Made by a program: the position numbers and the translations under genes. Shown here piece after piece: positions 16,431 to 27,867 of a DNA stretch of 64,000 nt. Position 1 is the first letter of the stretch, and each line of letters opens with the position of its first letter. This DNA comes from Actinoallomurus sp050942425 (GTDB lineage Bacteria > Actinomycetota > Actinomycetes > Streptosporangiales > Streptosporangiaceae): the NCBI RefSeq assembly GCF_050942425.1, contig NZ_CP192063.1, positions 5,828,001 through 5,892,000 on the forward strand. Reading direction: 5' to 3'. Below the pieces are notes generated by a model that saw only the letters and a list, made by a program, of their open reading frames with translations, did no database searches and was not told where the DNA came from.

Positions 16431-17392
16431 CGAACACACCGCCGGTCACCCTGGACGACGTCCGCGACGCGGCAGCGCGGATCAAAGGCGTCGCGCACCG
16501 CACACCCGTGCTGCGCTCACGCACGATCGACGCGCTCGTCGGCGCGGAGGTGTTCCTCAAGTGCGAGAACTTCCAGCGCATCGGCGCGTTCAAGTTCCGT
16601 GGCGCCTACAACGCCGCCTCCCGCCTGGCGCCCGAACAGGTGAGCAAGGGCATCGCCGCCTACTCCTCGGGCAACCACGCCCAGGCCGTCGCCCTCGCCG
16701 CACAAGAACTCGGCACCACCGCGGTGATCCTCATGCCGGAGGACACGCCCCCGTCCAAGATGGACGCGACCGCGGGGTACGGCGCTGAGATCGTCACCTA
16801 TGACCGCTACACCGGCGACCGGGTCGCCATCGGTGAGGCGCTGGCCGCCGACCGTGGCCTGGCGCTGATCCCGCCGTACGAGCATCCGCACGTCATCGCC
16901 GGGCAGGGCACCGCCGCCCTCGAACTCCTCGAGGAGGTCGGCGACCTCGACTTGCTCGTCACCCCGGTCGGCGGCGGCGGACTCATCGCCGGCAGCGCCA
17001 CCGCGGCGAAGGGCCTGAGTTCGGGCATCCGCGTGATCGGCGTCGAGCCGGAGGCCGGAGACGACACCAAGCGGTCCCTGGAGGCCGGCCGGCGCGTCTC
17101 CATTCCGGTGCCCCGCACGATCGCCGACGGGCTGGCCGCCGACATCCCCGGTGAGCTGACCTTCTCCATCAACCGGCGGCTGGTGGACGAGATCGCCCTG
17201 GTCACCGACGACCAGATCCGCGAAGCCATGCGGCTGGCCTTCGAGCGCCTGAAGATCGTCATCGAGCCGAGCGGCGCCGCCCCGCTGGCCGCCCTCCTGT
17301 CCGGCCGCATCGCCCCCGTCCCGCGCCGCATCGGCGTGATCGTCTCCGGTGGCAACATCGGCGCCCGGCGTTTCGCCGAACTGTCCGCCTGA
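16427..17392 (+). CDS. PLP-dependent threonine/serine dehydratase
   Basis: The 321-residue enzyme is a fold-type II PLP protein. The Schiff-base lysine is Lys56 in AFKFRGAYNA, the substrate loop is SSGNHAQA, and the phosphate cradle is GGGGL in TPVGGGGLIAG. The protein lacks the C-terminal ACT-like regulatory domain of biosynthetic IlvA, so it belongs with catabolic threonine dehydratases, serine racemases and threo-3-hydroxyaspartate ammonia-lyases (KCENFQRIGAFKFRGA is typical of that group). It would deaminate or racemise a hydroxy-amino acid. It stands alone apart from the overlapping small HTH frame. Confidence 0.92.
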   Translation: MTNTPPVTLDDVRDAAARIKGVAHRTPVLRSRTIDALVGAEVFLKCENFQRIGAFKFRGAYNAASRLAPEQVSKGIAAYSSGNHAQAVALAAQELGTTAVILMPEDTPPSKMDATAGYGAEIVTYDRYTGDRVAIGEALAADRGLALIPPYEHPHVIAGQGTAALELLEEVGDLDLLVTPVGGGGLIAGSATAAKGLSSGIRVIGVEPEAGDDTKRSLEAGRRVSIPVPRTIADGLAADIPGELTFSINRRLVDEIALVTDDQIREAMRLAFERLKIVIEPSGAAPLAALLSGRIAPVPRRIGVIVSGGNIGARRFAELSA

Positions 17393-17634
17393 CCACGACT
17401 GACCTCGTCGGCCGCCGACTGACGCGAGAGGGCGGCTCGGCGCGGCGCGGGTGAACGGCCGTACGCCGAGGATCCCCTCCAACGTGGCGCTGCGCCGGGA
17501 CGCAGATCACGGTACATGCACAACGAATGGTTGTGCCTTCCCGGCGGATCGGTTGTTTGCCGTCGCCGTCCGCCACTCGCTTTGATGCCGAGGTCGCGTG
17601 TGGTGGTTCGGGTCGGCCGAGAGGTGCGTTGGGC

Positions 17635-18885
17635 ATGGCGGGTAGGCGGGCGCTGGGTCGGCCGTTCGGGTGGCTGTGGGCGTCGTACGCCGTCAGCTCG
17701 TACGGCACGTGGCTCGGGTTCGGCGCGTTTCCCCTGATCGCGATCCTCGTGCTGCACTCCGGGCCGAGCCAGGTGTCGGCGCTGTCCGCCGTGGGGCGGG
17801 CGGTCGGGGCCGTGGTCGCGGTGCCGCTCGGTCCGTGGGTGGAGTTCCGCCGCAAGCGGCCGGTCATGATCGCGATGGACCTGACCCGGTTCGCGGCGAT
17901 GATGAGCGTCCCCGCCGCGTACGCGCTCGGCTGGCTCAGCTTCGCCCAACTCCTCGTCGTCTCCGTCATCGTCGCCGCGGCCAACATCGCCTTCAACGCG
18001 GCCAGCGGTGCGTTCGTGAAAGGGCTCGTGCCGCCGGAGGACCTGCTCATCGCGAACGGCCGGTTCGAGTCCACGTCGTGGACCGCGACGGTGATCGGAC
18101 CACCGCTCGGCGGGGCCGCGATCGGGATGTTCGGCCCGGTGACGACCGTGATGGCCGATGCGGTCAGCTACCTGCTCTCGGCGCTGGGCATCCGCGCCAT
18201 CGGCGGGACGGAACCGCGCCCCGCGCGGACCGGTGCACCGCGGCTGCGAGCAGGCGACCTGCTCGAGGGATGGCGCCACATCCTCACCCACCCCCTGCTG
18301 CGCCCGCTGTTCTTCAACGCGATCGTGTGCAACGGCCTGATCATGGCCTCCGAGCCGCTGCTCACCGTACTGATGCTGGGCCGCCTCGGGTTCGCGCCCT
18401 GGCAGTACGGTCTCGCGTTCGCCGCCCCGTGTGTCGGTGGTCTCGTCGGCTCACGTCTGGCGCGCCGGCTCGTGGCGCGGTTCGGGCAGCACAGAGTGAT
18501 CCTCATCGCCGGGGCGCTGCGTGCGTGCTGGCCGGTCGGATTGGCGTTCGTCCAGCCCGGTGTCCCCGGAATCCTGCTCGTCATCGCCCTCCAACTCGGC
18601 CTGGTGACCTGCTGTGGCGTGTTCAACCCCGTGCTGGCCACCTACCGGCTTGAGCACACCGACCACGACCGGGTCGCCCGCACCCTGTCCGCGTGGTCGG
18701 TCAGCAGCAGCGCCACCATCGCGGCCCTGACCGCGGTGTGGGGTCTGCTGGCCGCCATCACCGGCCCCCGCACCGCGATCGCGGTCGCCGGAATCCTCCT
18801 CCTGGCCACCCCGCTGCTGCTCCCGCGTCGCGAGAACGCGCCCCAGAAGACAAGAGAACAGGCCGCGAGCCTCACACATCCGTGA
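17635..18885 (+). CDS. MFS transporter
   Basis: A 416-residue integral membrane protein of the major facilitator superfamily with about 12 hydrophobic segments in two halves and a basic cytoplasmic loop (EFRRKRPVMIAMDLTRF) after the second span, the usual motif-A position. It resembles the MFS_3/enterobactin-exporter-like group of actinomycetes, so drug or siderophore efflux is likely. The ATG at 17635 is preferred to upstream GTGs because it directly precedes GRPFGWLWASYAVSSYGTW, where the first span starts. It lies 131 bp upstream of a TetR gene on the same strand. Confidence 0.9.
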   Translation: MAGRRALGRPFGWLWASYAVSSYGTWLGFGAFPLIAILVLHSGPSQVSALSAVGRAVGAVVAVPLGPWVEFRRKRPVMIAMDLTRFAAMMSVPAAYALGWLSFAQLLVVSVIVAAANIAFNAASGAFVKGLVPPEDLLIANGRFESTSWTATVIGPPLGGAAIGMFGPVTTVMADAVSYLLSALGIRAIGGTEPRPARTGAPRLRAGDLLEGWRHILTHPLLRPLFFNAIVCNGLIMASEPLLTVLMLGRLGFAPWQYGLAFAAPCVGGLVGSRLARRLVARFGQHRVILIAGALRACWPVGLAFVQPGVPGILLVIALQLGLVTCCGVFNPVLATYRLEHTDHDRVARTLSAWSVSSSATIAALTAVWGLLAAITGPRTAIAVAGILLLATPLLLPRRENAPQKTREQAASLTHP

Positions 18886-18984
18886 ACCAGCGGGGCTCTG
18901 GTCGGTGCGCGCGCTCCAGACCACCAGCGCGGCCGCCAGGGTGACGTCGCTGTTCGGCCACCGCAAACTACTGGTGCTAGGCTA

Positions 18985-19005
18985 TTTCCTAGAGGCTCTA
19001 GGAAA
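18985..19005. promoter_or_regulatory. Palindromic operator overlapping the TetR ribosome site
   Basis: TTTCCTAGA-GGC-TCTAGGAAA is a perfect 9-bp inverted repeat with a 3-nt centre. Its right arm runs into AAAGGAG, the ribosome site of the TetR gene at 19017. Binding of the repressor here would block its own transcription and that of the overlapping hydrolase gene. Confidence 0.8.
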
Positions 19006-19016
19006 GGAGAGTGCCG

Positions 19017-19610
19017 ATGGGGCGCGCCGGTCTCAGTGCCGCGAAGTTGACGGAGGCCGCCGCGGAGATGGCGGACGACGTCGGGCTCGACCAGGTCACC
19101 GTCTCCGCGCTCGCACGACGCTTCGGCGTGAAGGACGCCAGCCTGTACTCGCACGTCAAGAACCTGCGGGAGTTGCGCGTCCGGATCGCCCTGCTCGGCG
19201 GTGAGGAGATGACCGGCCGCATCGCCGCGGAGGTGGCGGGCCGGGCCGGCAAGGACGCGCTCGTCGCCTTCGCCGACGCCTACCGGCAGTACGCCCTCGA
19301 CCATCCCGGCCGCTACGCCGCGACCCAGATGCGGTTCACTCCGGAAGAAGTCGCCGACCACGCCGACTCCGCCGGGATGCGCCGCAGCATCGAATTGACG
19401 TACGGCATGCTGCGCGCCTACGGCCTGACCGAGCCGGACCTGACCGACGCGGGCCGCCTGCTGCGCGCCACCTTCCACGGCTACATCCACCTGGAGCTCA
19501 GCGGCGGGTTCAACCACCCCCGCGACGTCCAGGACTCCTGGGCGCGCTCACTCGACGCGCTCCACGTCCTCCTGGAGAACTGGCCCCGACACGATCGGAA
19601 GAACCGATGA
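19017..19610 (+). CDS. TetR-family regulator (TetR_C_33/WHG type)
   Basis: The 197-residue protein has the HTH at residues 5-48 (LTEAAAEMADDVGLDQVTVSALARRFGVKDASLYSHVKN; VTVSALARRFGVK is the core) and a C-terminal domain with TFHGYIHLELSGGF, the WHG-type dimer domain. The ATG at 19017 has AAAGGAG at 7 nt; a GTG at 19011 is too close to that site. It overlaps the downstream hydrolase by 4 bp, and the palindrome at 18985 makes autoregulation likely. The operon is therefore a repressor-hydrolase unit. Confidence 0.92.
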   Translation: MGRAGLSAAKLTEAAAEMADDVGLDQVTVSALARRFGVKDASLYSHVKNLRELRVRIALLGGEEMTGRIAAEVAGRAGKDALVAFADAYRQYALDHPGRYAATQMRFTPEEVADHADSAGMRRSIELTYGMLRAYGLTEPDLTDAGRLLRATFHGYIHLELSGGFNHPRDVQDSWARSLDALHVLLENWPRHDRKNR

Positions 19611-20434
19611 ACTCGCCCATGACCGGCACGCTCACGGTGCCCGGCGCGACGCTCCATTACGAAAAGCGCGGCAGCGGCCCGGTCCTGCTCCTGATCCCCG
19701 GCGGCGGCGCCGATGCCGGGCTGTACGAGGGCATGGCCGCGGACCTGGCCGCCCGGTACACCGTGGTGTCCTACGATCCGCGCGGCCTTTCCCGCAGCCC
19801 TCTCGACGGACCCCTGACCGACCAGCGGGTGGACGTGTGGAGCGATGACGCCCACCGCCTGCTGGACCTGGTCGCCCCGGACGACGAGGCCTTCGTCCTG
19901 GGCTGCAGCTCAGGCGCCATCGTCGCGGTCGACCTGCTGGCCCGGCATCCCGAACGGCTGAGCCGGGTGGTCGCGCACGAGCCGCCGCTGCTGGAGCTCC
20001 TGGAGGATCCCGCCCCGCACCGGGCGCTGTTCGCCGAGGTCCGCGAGATCTTCCGCACCGAGGGGGTCGGTCCCGCGATGGCCCGATTCAGTGAAGGACT
20101 GGGGGAGCGGCCGGCCGAGCAGGCCACGGATCTACCGCCCGAGATCCAGGAGATGGCTCCGCGAATGCACGCCAACATGCCGGTCTTCCTCGGCCACGTA
20201 CTGTGCCCGTTCTCCTCGTCCGTGCCCGATCTCGCCGCACTCCGACTTGCCGCCCACAAGCTCGTGCCGGCGGCCGGGCGGGACTCACGTGCGCAGGTGC
20301 CGCTCTACGGCCCGCCCGCCCGGCTGGCCGAGTCGCTCGGGACCGACCTCGTCGAGTTCCCCGGCGGGCACGTCGGAGCCGTCGAATTCCCGGCGGAGTT
20401 CGCCAAGCAGCTCCTGGCGGTCCTCGACTCCTGA
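19607..20434 (+). CDS. Alpha/beta hydrolase
   Basis: A 275-residue alpha/beta hydrolase: oxyanion-hole LIPGGGADAGLYE near 30, DPRGLSRSP, nucleophile elbow GCSSGA with Ser near 101, and the final His in PGGHVGAV. The acid residue is less certain. GCSSG in place of GxSxG places it with carboxylesterase or lactonase-like members, including some that act on macrolide or zearalenone-type lactones; the substrate is not determined. It is coupled by ATGA overlap to the TetR gene and so is probably induced by its own substrate. Confidence 0.9.
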   Translation: MNSPMTGTLTVPGATLHYEKRGSGPVLLLIPGGGADAGLYEGMAADLAARYTVVSYDPRGLSRSPLDGPLTDQRVDVWSDDAHRLLDLVAPDDEAFVLGCSSGAIVAVDLLARHPERLSRVVAHEPPLLELLEDPAPHRALFAEVREIFRTEGVGPAMARFSEGLGERPAEQATDLPPEIQEMAPRMHANMPVFLGHVLCPFSSSVPDLAALRLAAHKLVPAAGRDSRAQVPLYGPPARLAESLGTDLVEFPGGHVGAVEFPAEFAKQLLAVLDS

Positions 20435-20548
20435 GGAACACTCGAACGCGGAGAAGCGCGGGCCTTCCTGATCGAGCGTCGCCACGATCAGCAGCGTCCG
20501 TCCGCTGATCAGCGTCCCGGAGGCCGTCGGCGGTCGCCTGCCCCGAGG

Positions 20549-20591
20549 TTGCAGTTCGTAGTACGAACTAATAATGTTCGCACTACGAACT
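20549..20591 (+). promoter_or_regulatory. Promoter with paired AGTTCGT/ACGAACT palindromes
   Basis: A promoter TTGCAG (20549-20554)-N17-TAATGT (20572-20577) is occupied by the palindrome AGTTCGTA-G-TACGAACT (20553-20569), with a second, imperfect site ATGTTCGCACTACGAACT at 20574-20591. A repressor bound here would cover both hexamers. The regulator is not adjacent. It controls the FAD oxidoreductase at 20617. Confidence 0.75.
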
Positions 20592-20616
20592 CAACTCTTT
20601 TCTGGGAGCAGGACTC

Positions 20617-21723
20617 ATGACTCGTACAGTCGCGGTCATCGGCGGAGGTTATGGGGGATCGGCGGTCGCCAAGGCGCTGGACTCCGAGGCCGACGTCGTT
20701 CTCATCGATCCGCGGGACGCGTTCGTCAACGCCGCCGGGTCGCTGCGGGCGCTGACCCAGCCCGACTGGGCGCCGAACATCTTCTTCGCATTCGACACGC
20801 TGCTCACGCGGGGGACGGTGATCCGGGACCGCGCCGTCTCGGTGGACCCGGGCGGCGTCACGCTGGCCTCGGGCCGGCGTGTCGCGGCCGAGTATCTGGT
20901 CCTGGCCACCGGCTCCAGCTATTCCTACCCGGCCAAGCCCAGCGCCGAGTCCACCGGAGAAGCGCTGGACGACCTCCGTCAGACTCACAAGGAGCTGGCC
21001 GGCGCGGAGCGCGTGCTGATCCTCGGCGCCGGGCCGGTCGGTCTGGAACTGGCCGGAGAGATCAAAGAGGTCTGGCCGCGCAAGCACGTGACCATCGTCG
21101 ACCCGGCCGAGCGGCTCCTGGCCGACTTCCCGCCGGAGATGCGCCAGGACCTGCACCGCCAGCTCGACGAACTGGGCGTCGAGCTGCGGCTGGGCACCGC
21201 TCTGACGACGCCGCCGACGACCGGGCACGGTCGCGCCGGGGCGTTCACCGTCACCACCACCGGCGGCGAGGAGATCACCGCCGACATCTGGTTCCGTGCC
21301 CACGGCGTGCAGGTCAACAGCGACTACCTCGCCGACGGCCGGCTCACGACCCTCACGACGCAGGGACAGGTCCCCGTCGCCGAGAGCCTCAACGTCCGTG
21401 GGTACGACCACGTCTACGCGATCGGCGACATCACCGACGTCGCCGAGGACAAGAGAGCCGGGTACGCGATGAAGCACGCCGAGGTCGTGGCGCAGAACAT
21501 CATCGCCCAGCTGCGCGGCGAACAGCCCGCGGCGGTCTACCGCCCCGCGCCCGACCCCATGATCCTGCTCCCGCTCGGGCCGCGAGGCGGCGTCGGCCAA
21601 CTGCCCACGCCCGATGGCCCGGCCATCGTCCCCGCGGCGACGGTCGCCGAGTACAAGGGCGCCGACCTGTTCACCGGCCGCTTCGCCGAACAGTTCGCGT
21701 CCGCCGGAAGTAATTCCCGCTAA
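20617..21723 (+). CDS. NAD(P)/FAD-dependent oxidoreductase (AIF/FSP1-like)
   Basis: The 368-residue flavoprotein has the FAD Rossmann motif VIGGGYGGSAVA at 7-18, the NAD(P) motif ILGAGPVGLELAGE near 140, the ATG loop LATGSSYSYPA and the second FAD motif YAIGDITDV near 270. Length and absence of a disulfide CxxxxC place it with FSP1/AIF-type and type-II NADH:quinone reductases, so it may reduce quinones. ATG 20617 follows GGGAGCA. Its TAA overlaps the ATG of the LLM gene, forming a two-gene redox operon under the palindromic promoter. Confidence 0.92.
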   Translation: MTRTVAVIGGGYGGSAVAKALDSEADVVLIDPRDAFVNAAGSLRALTQPDWAPNIFFAFDTLLTRGTVIRDRAVSVDPGGVTLASGRRVAAEYLVLATGSSYSYPAKPSAESTGEALDDLRQTHKELAGAERVLILGAGPVGLELAGEIKEVWPRKHVTIVDPAERLLADFPPEMRQDLHRQLDELGVELRLGTALTTPPTTGHGRAGAFTVTTTGGEEITADIWFRAHGVQVNSDYLADGRLTTLTTQGQVPVAESLNVRGYDHVYAIGDITDVAEDKRAGYAMKHAEVVAQNIIAQLRGEQPAAVYRPAPDPMILLPLGPRGGVGQLPTPDGPAIVPAATVAEYKGADLFTGRFAEQFASAGSNSR

Positions 21724-22673
21724 TGGAAGGCAGGACATTGTCCGTACAACACGTCGTCTTCGGATTCGGCGCGCACAGCGGCATCGACGACGGGCCGGAG
21801 CTGCTGCGCATGGTTCAGCAGGCCGACCGGGACGGGCTCGACCACTTCTCGCTGTCGGACCATCCCTACATCGGCGGGCGCCTCGACGCCTACGCCTCCA
21901 TCGGTTTCATCCTCGGCCGCACGCGGCACATCTCGGGCTTCGCCAACGTCACCAACCTGCCGACCCGGCCCGCGCCCATGCTCGCGCGGGCGGTGACGTC
22001 GCTGTCCGCGCTGTCCGGCGGCCGCATCGTGCTCGGCATGGGCGCGGGCGGGCTGTGGGACCGGATCGCCGATATGGGAGTGCCGCGCCTGTCACCGGCC
22101 GACGCCGTGGACGCCTTCGAGGAGGCCATCACCCTGGTCAAAAAGCTGTCGGGCGGCGGCCCGCCGGTCACCTACCAGGGCCGCCACTACCAGGTGAACC
22201 AGATCGAGCCGGCCCCGGTGCCCGCGCCCGCGGTGTGGACCGGATCGGTCGGCCGCAAATCCCTGGCCGCCACCGGCCGGGTCGCCGACGGCTGGATCCC
22301 CGGCCATGCGGCGGATTGGCTCAGCGAGCGATACCGGACCTCACGCCCGATCATCGACGAAGCCGCGGCGGCGATCGGCCGTGATCCACACGAGATCCGC
22401 ACGGTCTTCAACTTCCCCGGCCGCATCACCGACCGGCCACTGCCTGCAACCCGCGACCACGACGGCCGCTGGATCGGCGGCTCCACCGACCAGTGGGCCG
22501 AAGAACTGACCGGAGCCGTACTGGAACACGGCGCATCAGGCTTCACGCTCTTCTCACCCGACGGCGGAACGCAGGATGACGTCTCCCTCGGCCGCTGGGC
22601 CAAGGAGATCGCCCCGGCCGTACGCGAAGCCATCGCGAAGAAGGGAGCGGACGCGGAAGGGGATGGGGCATAG
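21723..22673 (+). CDS. LLM-class flavin-dependent oxidoreductase
   Basis: This 316-residue luciferase-like protein shows DRDGLDHFSLSDHPYIG near 35, TRHISGFANVTNLPTRPAPMLARAV and the LSGGRIVLGMGAGG segment, and a second half with GRVADGWIPGHA. The pattern resembles F420-dependent LLM enzymes, though the cofactor is not certain. Its ATG overlaps the stop of the FAD oxidoreductase by one base, indicating coupling. It may be the catalytic partner supplied with reduced flavin or may share only regulation with that gene. Confidence 0.9.
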   Translation: MEGRTLSVQHVVFGFGAHSGIDDGPELLRMVQQADRDGLDHFSLSDHPYIGGRLDAYASIGFILGRTRHISGFANVTNLPTRPAPMLARAVTSLSALSGGRIVLGMGAGGLWDRIADMGVPRLSPADAVDAFEEAITLVKKLSGGGPPVTYQGRHYQVNQIEPAPVPAPAVWTGSVGRKSLAATGRVADGWIPGHAADWLSERYRTSRPIIDEAAAAIGRDPHEIRTVFNFPGRITDRPLPATRDHDGRWIGGSTDQWAEELTGAVLEHGASGFTLFSPDGGTQDDVSLGRWAKEIAPAVREAIAKKGADAEGDGA

Positions 22674-22716
22674 GTCGCGTTGGCCAACTCCCGTACGACG
22701 TGGCACGATTTCGCAG

Positions 22717-23166
22717 GTGAGCAGCACAACCACCCCGGCGCAGCGGTTGAGCGACCTCGCGCGGTTGCGTCGGGTCCGTGATCGGATCGATCGGGAGTAC
22801 GCCCAGCCGCTGGACGTCGAGGCACTCGCCCGGGGCGTGCACATGTCGGCCGGGCATCTCAGCCGTCAGTTCCGGCTCGCCTACGGTGAGTCGCCGTATT
22901 CGTACTTGATGACGCGGCGTATCGAGCGTGCGATGACCCTGTTGCGTCGCGGGGACCTGAGCGTCACCGAGGTGTGCTTCGCGGTCGGCTGCTCGTCGCT
23001 GGGGACATTCAGTACGCGTTTCACCGAGCTGGTGGGCGTGCCGCCCAGCGTGTATCGGCAGCAGTCGGCGGACGCGACGGCGGGGATGCCCTCGTGCGTG
23101 GCCAAGCAGGTGACCCGGCCGGTCAGGAATCGAGAAGCGCCGCCCGCCGAGCCACGGCTAGCCTGA
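22717..23166 (+). CDS. AraC-family transcriptional regulator (DNA-binding domain only)
   Basis: A 149-residue protein consisting mainly of the double HTH of AraC/XylS regulators: VRDRIDREYAQPLDVEALARGVHMSAGHLSRQFRLAYGESP (first HTH) and RAMTLLRRGDLSVTEVCFAVGCSSLGTFSTRFTELVGVPPS (second HTH). No sensor domain precedes it. The GTG at 22717 begins at VSSTTTPAQ. It is followed after 5 bp by a VOC gene; AraC plus VOC pairs of this kind are common in actinomycetes and the two are probably cotranscribed. Confidence 0.92.
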   Translation: MSSTTTPAQRLSDLARLRRVRDRIDREYAQPLDVEALARGVHMSAGHLSRQFRLAYGESPYSYLMTRRIERAMTLLRRGDLSVTEVCFAVGCSSLGTFSTRFTELVGVPPSVYRQQSADATAGMPSCVAKQVTRPVRNREAPPAEPRLA

Positions 23167-23171
23167 CCTGC

Positions 23172-23579
23172 ATGGACATCACCATTCACACATGCGTTCT
23201 GCCGCATGAGGACCCCGAGGCCTCCGTGGCCTTCTACCGCGACGTCCTCGGTTTCGAAGTACGCAGCGATGTCGGGCAGGGCACGATGCGCTGGATCACA
23301 GTCGGCCCCGCCGACCAGCCGGGCACGTCCATTCTGCTGGCGCCGCCGGCCGCCGACCCCGGCATCACCGAGGATGAGCGCCGTACGATCGCCGAGATGA
23401 TGGCCAAGGGCACCTACGGCTGGATCCTGCTGGCCAGCCACGACCTGGACGGTGTCTTCGAGCGAGTGCAGGCCGAGGCCGAGGTCGTCCAGGAGCCGAC
23501 CGACCAGCCGTACGGGGTGCGCGACTGCGCCTTCCGCGATCCCGCGGGCAACCTGGTCCGCATCCAGCAGCTGCGCTGA
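23172..23579 (+). CDS. VOC/glyoxalase-family protein
   Basis: The 135-residue protein has two babab repeats of the vicinal-oxygen-chelate fold: MDITIHTCVLPHEDPEASVAFYRDVLGFEV at the start and GWILLASHDLDGVFERVQA...YGVRDCAFRDPAGNLVRIQQ at the end. Candidate metal ligands are His7 and Glu/His equivalents in the second repeat, but the pattern is incomplete, so binding or resistance functions are as likely as lyase activity. It follows the AraC gene by 5 bp. Confidence 0.9.
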   Translation: MDITIHTCVLPHEDPEASVAFYRDVLGFEVRSDVGQGTMRWITVGPADQPGTSILLAPPAADPGITEDERRTIAEMMAKGTYGWILLASHDLDGVFERVQAEAEVVQEPTDQPYGVRDCAFRDPAGNLVRIQQLR

Positions 23580-23823
23580 GCCCTCCGGCCACCGCGGCCA
23601 TGACCCGCACAGACGGCCGCGCGTAGGAGCGCGCGTACGACGTCGGCGGCCGAACGAGCCGCCCGACCGCGAGCTCACACGCGATGGCCGCTGGTCGGTA
23701 TGCGCGCCGGCCGGGCCGAAGCGGCGGAGAACCAGACGTACCGCTCGAAGCTGGTTAGATCGAGCCAGGCGACGCCGACAACGACCGCGAAGGCGGCCCT
23801 CCCCCGTAACAGATGGAGACACG

Positions 23824-26220
<2,397 letters not shown>

Positions 26221-26236
26221 GGCGAGCGGAGCGGTC

Positions 26237-27118
26237 TCAGGGCTCGATGTTCTCCAGGTCATCGAGGAGGCTGGGGTGCCTTGGCTGCCATCCGAGGGCG
26301 TCGCGGGTGTGCGTGCTGGAGGCCGGCTGGTCCATCGCGAAGATTGGACCGAACGGTCCGAAGTTCTCCTCCGGCACCGCCTCGACCGGCAGGCTCAGTC
26401 GCCGGCCGATGACGGTTGCGATGTCGCGTACCGCGTCGCCCTCGTCGGCGACGGCGTGCCAGGACGTTCCGGCCGGGGCCGATTCGAGGGCCAGCCGGAA
26501 CAGGACGGCTGCGTCGAGTGCGTGCACGGCCGGCCAGCGCTGGGTGCCGTCGCCCGGGTAGCCCGATACCCCGGTGCGGCGCGCTTGAGCGGTCAACATG
26601 CCGGCGAATCCGCCCATGCCGTTGTTGTGGACGGTGCGCGGCATGCGGACCGCCGTGGCGCGCACACCGCGTGAGGCCAGCTCCAGCAGCGCGTTGACCG
26701 AGCGGCCTCGACCGCCCACCGGTCCCTCGGTCGGCAGCGGATCGGCCTCGGTGGAGGCGCGGCCCGGCGCCCAAGGTGTACCGGAGACGGTGACGATCGG
26801 CCGGCCGCTGCCGGTGAGCTCTTCCCCCAGCGCGGCCATGGCGGCGCTCTCCTCGGCGATGGAAGCCGCGAGCGCGTCGGGGTTGCTGTAGTCGCGTCCG
26901 AACGCCAGGGAGATGACGCCGTCGGACTTCGCGGCGCCGGCTCGCAGGACGTCGAGGTCGGCCAGTCCTCCGCGCAGCACCTCGGCGCCGGCGTCCTTGA
27001 GGGTCTGCTCGGAGCCGTCCGAGCGGGCCAGCGCGAGAACGGTGTGGCCGTTGCCGAGCAGTTCGGAGACGACGGCGGATCCGATGGTGCCGGTGCCGCC
27101 GGTGACGAAGACGTGCAT
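26237..27118 (-). CDS. Extended NAD(P)-dependent epimerase/SDR, cassette 2
   Basis: A 293-residue paralogue of the protein at 9545: MHVFVTGGTGTIGSAVV, LARSD, GDGTQRWPAVHALDAAVLFRLALE and LGWQPRHPSLLDDLE correspond segment by segment. It has the same Rossmann N-terminus and again lacks an obvious YxxxK pair. The ATG at 27118 begins MHVFVTGG. It diverges from the TetR gene at 27204 across two 24-bp palindromes. The function of this subgroup is not established; NADP(H)-dependent modification or sensing of a small electrophile is inference. Confidence 0.9.
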   Translation of the reverse strand: MHVFVTGGTGTIGSAVVSELLGNGHTVLALARSDGSEQTLKDAGAEVLRGGLADLDVLRAGAAKSDGVISLAFGRDYSNPDALAASIAEESAAMAALGEELTGSGRPIVTVSGTPWAPGRASTEADPLPTEGPVGGRGRSVNALLELASRGVRATAVRMPRTVHNNGMGGFAGMLTAQARRTGVSGYPGDGTQRWPAVHALDAAVLFRLALESAPAGTSWHAVADEGDAVRDIATVIGRRLSLPVEAVPEENFGPFGPIFAMDQPASSTHTRDALGWQPRHPSLLDDLENIEP

Positions 27119-27133
27119 GAGGCTCTCCCCAAA

Positions 27134-27190
27134 GTGATGGGACTGTTGTCTCATCACTCTAGCGGAGTGATGGGACACCTGTCGCATCGC
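27134..27190. promoter_or_regulatory. Two 24-bp TetR operator-like palindromes
   Basis: Site 1, GTGATGGGAC-TGTT-GTCTCATCAC (27134-27157), and site 2, GTGATGGGAC-ACCT-GTCGCATCGC (27167-27190), have identical left arms and centres 33 bp apart. They fill the divergent promoter of cassette 2. The sequence is unrelated to the GCGCCAGT operator of cassette 1. Confidence 0.82.
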
Positions 27191-27203
27191 CTACAATGAC
27201 GGC

Positions 27204-27782
27204 ATGTCTCGATGGCTACCGGGGGTGCGTGAGCGACTGGTCGTCGCGGCTGTGGATCTCTTCACCGAGCAGGGGTACGACGCCACGACGGTGGCGCAGA
27301 TCGCAGAGCGCGGCGGGGTCACCAGAAGTACGTTCTTCCGGCACTTCTCCGACAAGCGTGAGGTCCTGGTGGCCGGGCAGGAAACGCTGAGCCGGCTCCT
27401 GGCCGAGGGGATCGCCGAGGCACCCGCCGGCGCCAGCCCTCTTGAGGCCGTCGCGGCCGGTCTCGAGCGCGCGTCGAGTGAAATGGGACCGATGAACCGC
27501 GAGCTCGGCCCCCGCCTCAAGGCGGCCGTCGCAGCCAGCACCGAGCTCCAGGAACGGGATACGCTGAAAAGCGTCGGCCTCGCGAGCGCCATGACGGCCG
27601 CGCTCGTCGCCCGCGGCGTCCCCGACCCGACCGCGCACCTCGCGGGCGAGCTCGGAGTTCTCGCTTTCAAGCGCGGCTACGCCCAGTGGTGCGAAGGCGA
27701 TCGCGATGACGACAAGGGACTCGCGCACCATGCACTGGCCGCCCTGAACGACCTGCGCACGGCGACCGCGTCGCTGGGCTGA
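27204..27782 (+). CDS. TetR-family repressor, cassette 2
   Basis: The 192-residue regulator has the HTH at 8-54 (ERLVVAAVDLFTEQGYDATT, AQIAERGGVTRSTFFRHFSDKREVL) and a helical C-terminal domain ending GLAHHALAALNDLRTATA, paralogous to the regulator at 10590. The ATG at 27204 lies 13 bp after the second palindrome. It probably represses itself and the divergent epimerase-like gene. The difference in recognition-helix flank (VTRST versus VNERT) fits the different operators of the two cassettes. Confidence 0.93.
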   Translation: MSRWLPGVRERLVVAAVDLFTEQGYDATTVAQIAERGGVTRSTFFRHFSDKREVLVAGQETLSRLLAEGIAEAPAGASPLEAVAAGLERASSEMGPMNRELGPRLKAAVAASTELQERDTLKSVGLASAMTAALVARGVPDPTAHLAGELGVLAFKRGYAQWCEGDRDDDKGLAHHALAALNDLRTATASLG

Positions 27783-27867
27783 CCCGTCCTGCGCGACCGC
27801 GAATAGGCCGACCGGCTCACCCCCCGAAGACCGACGCGGACCACCTCACCCGTACGGGGCCGTTGTT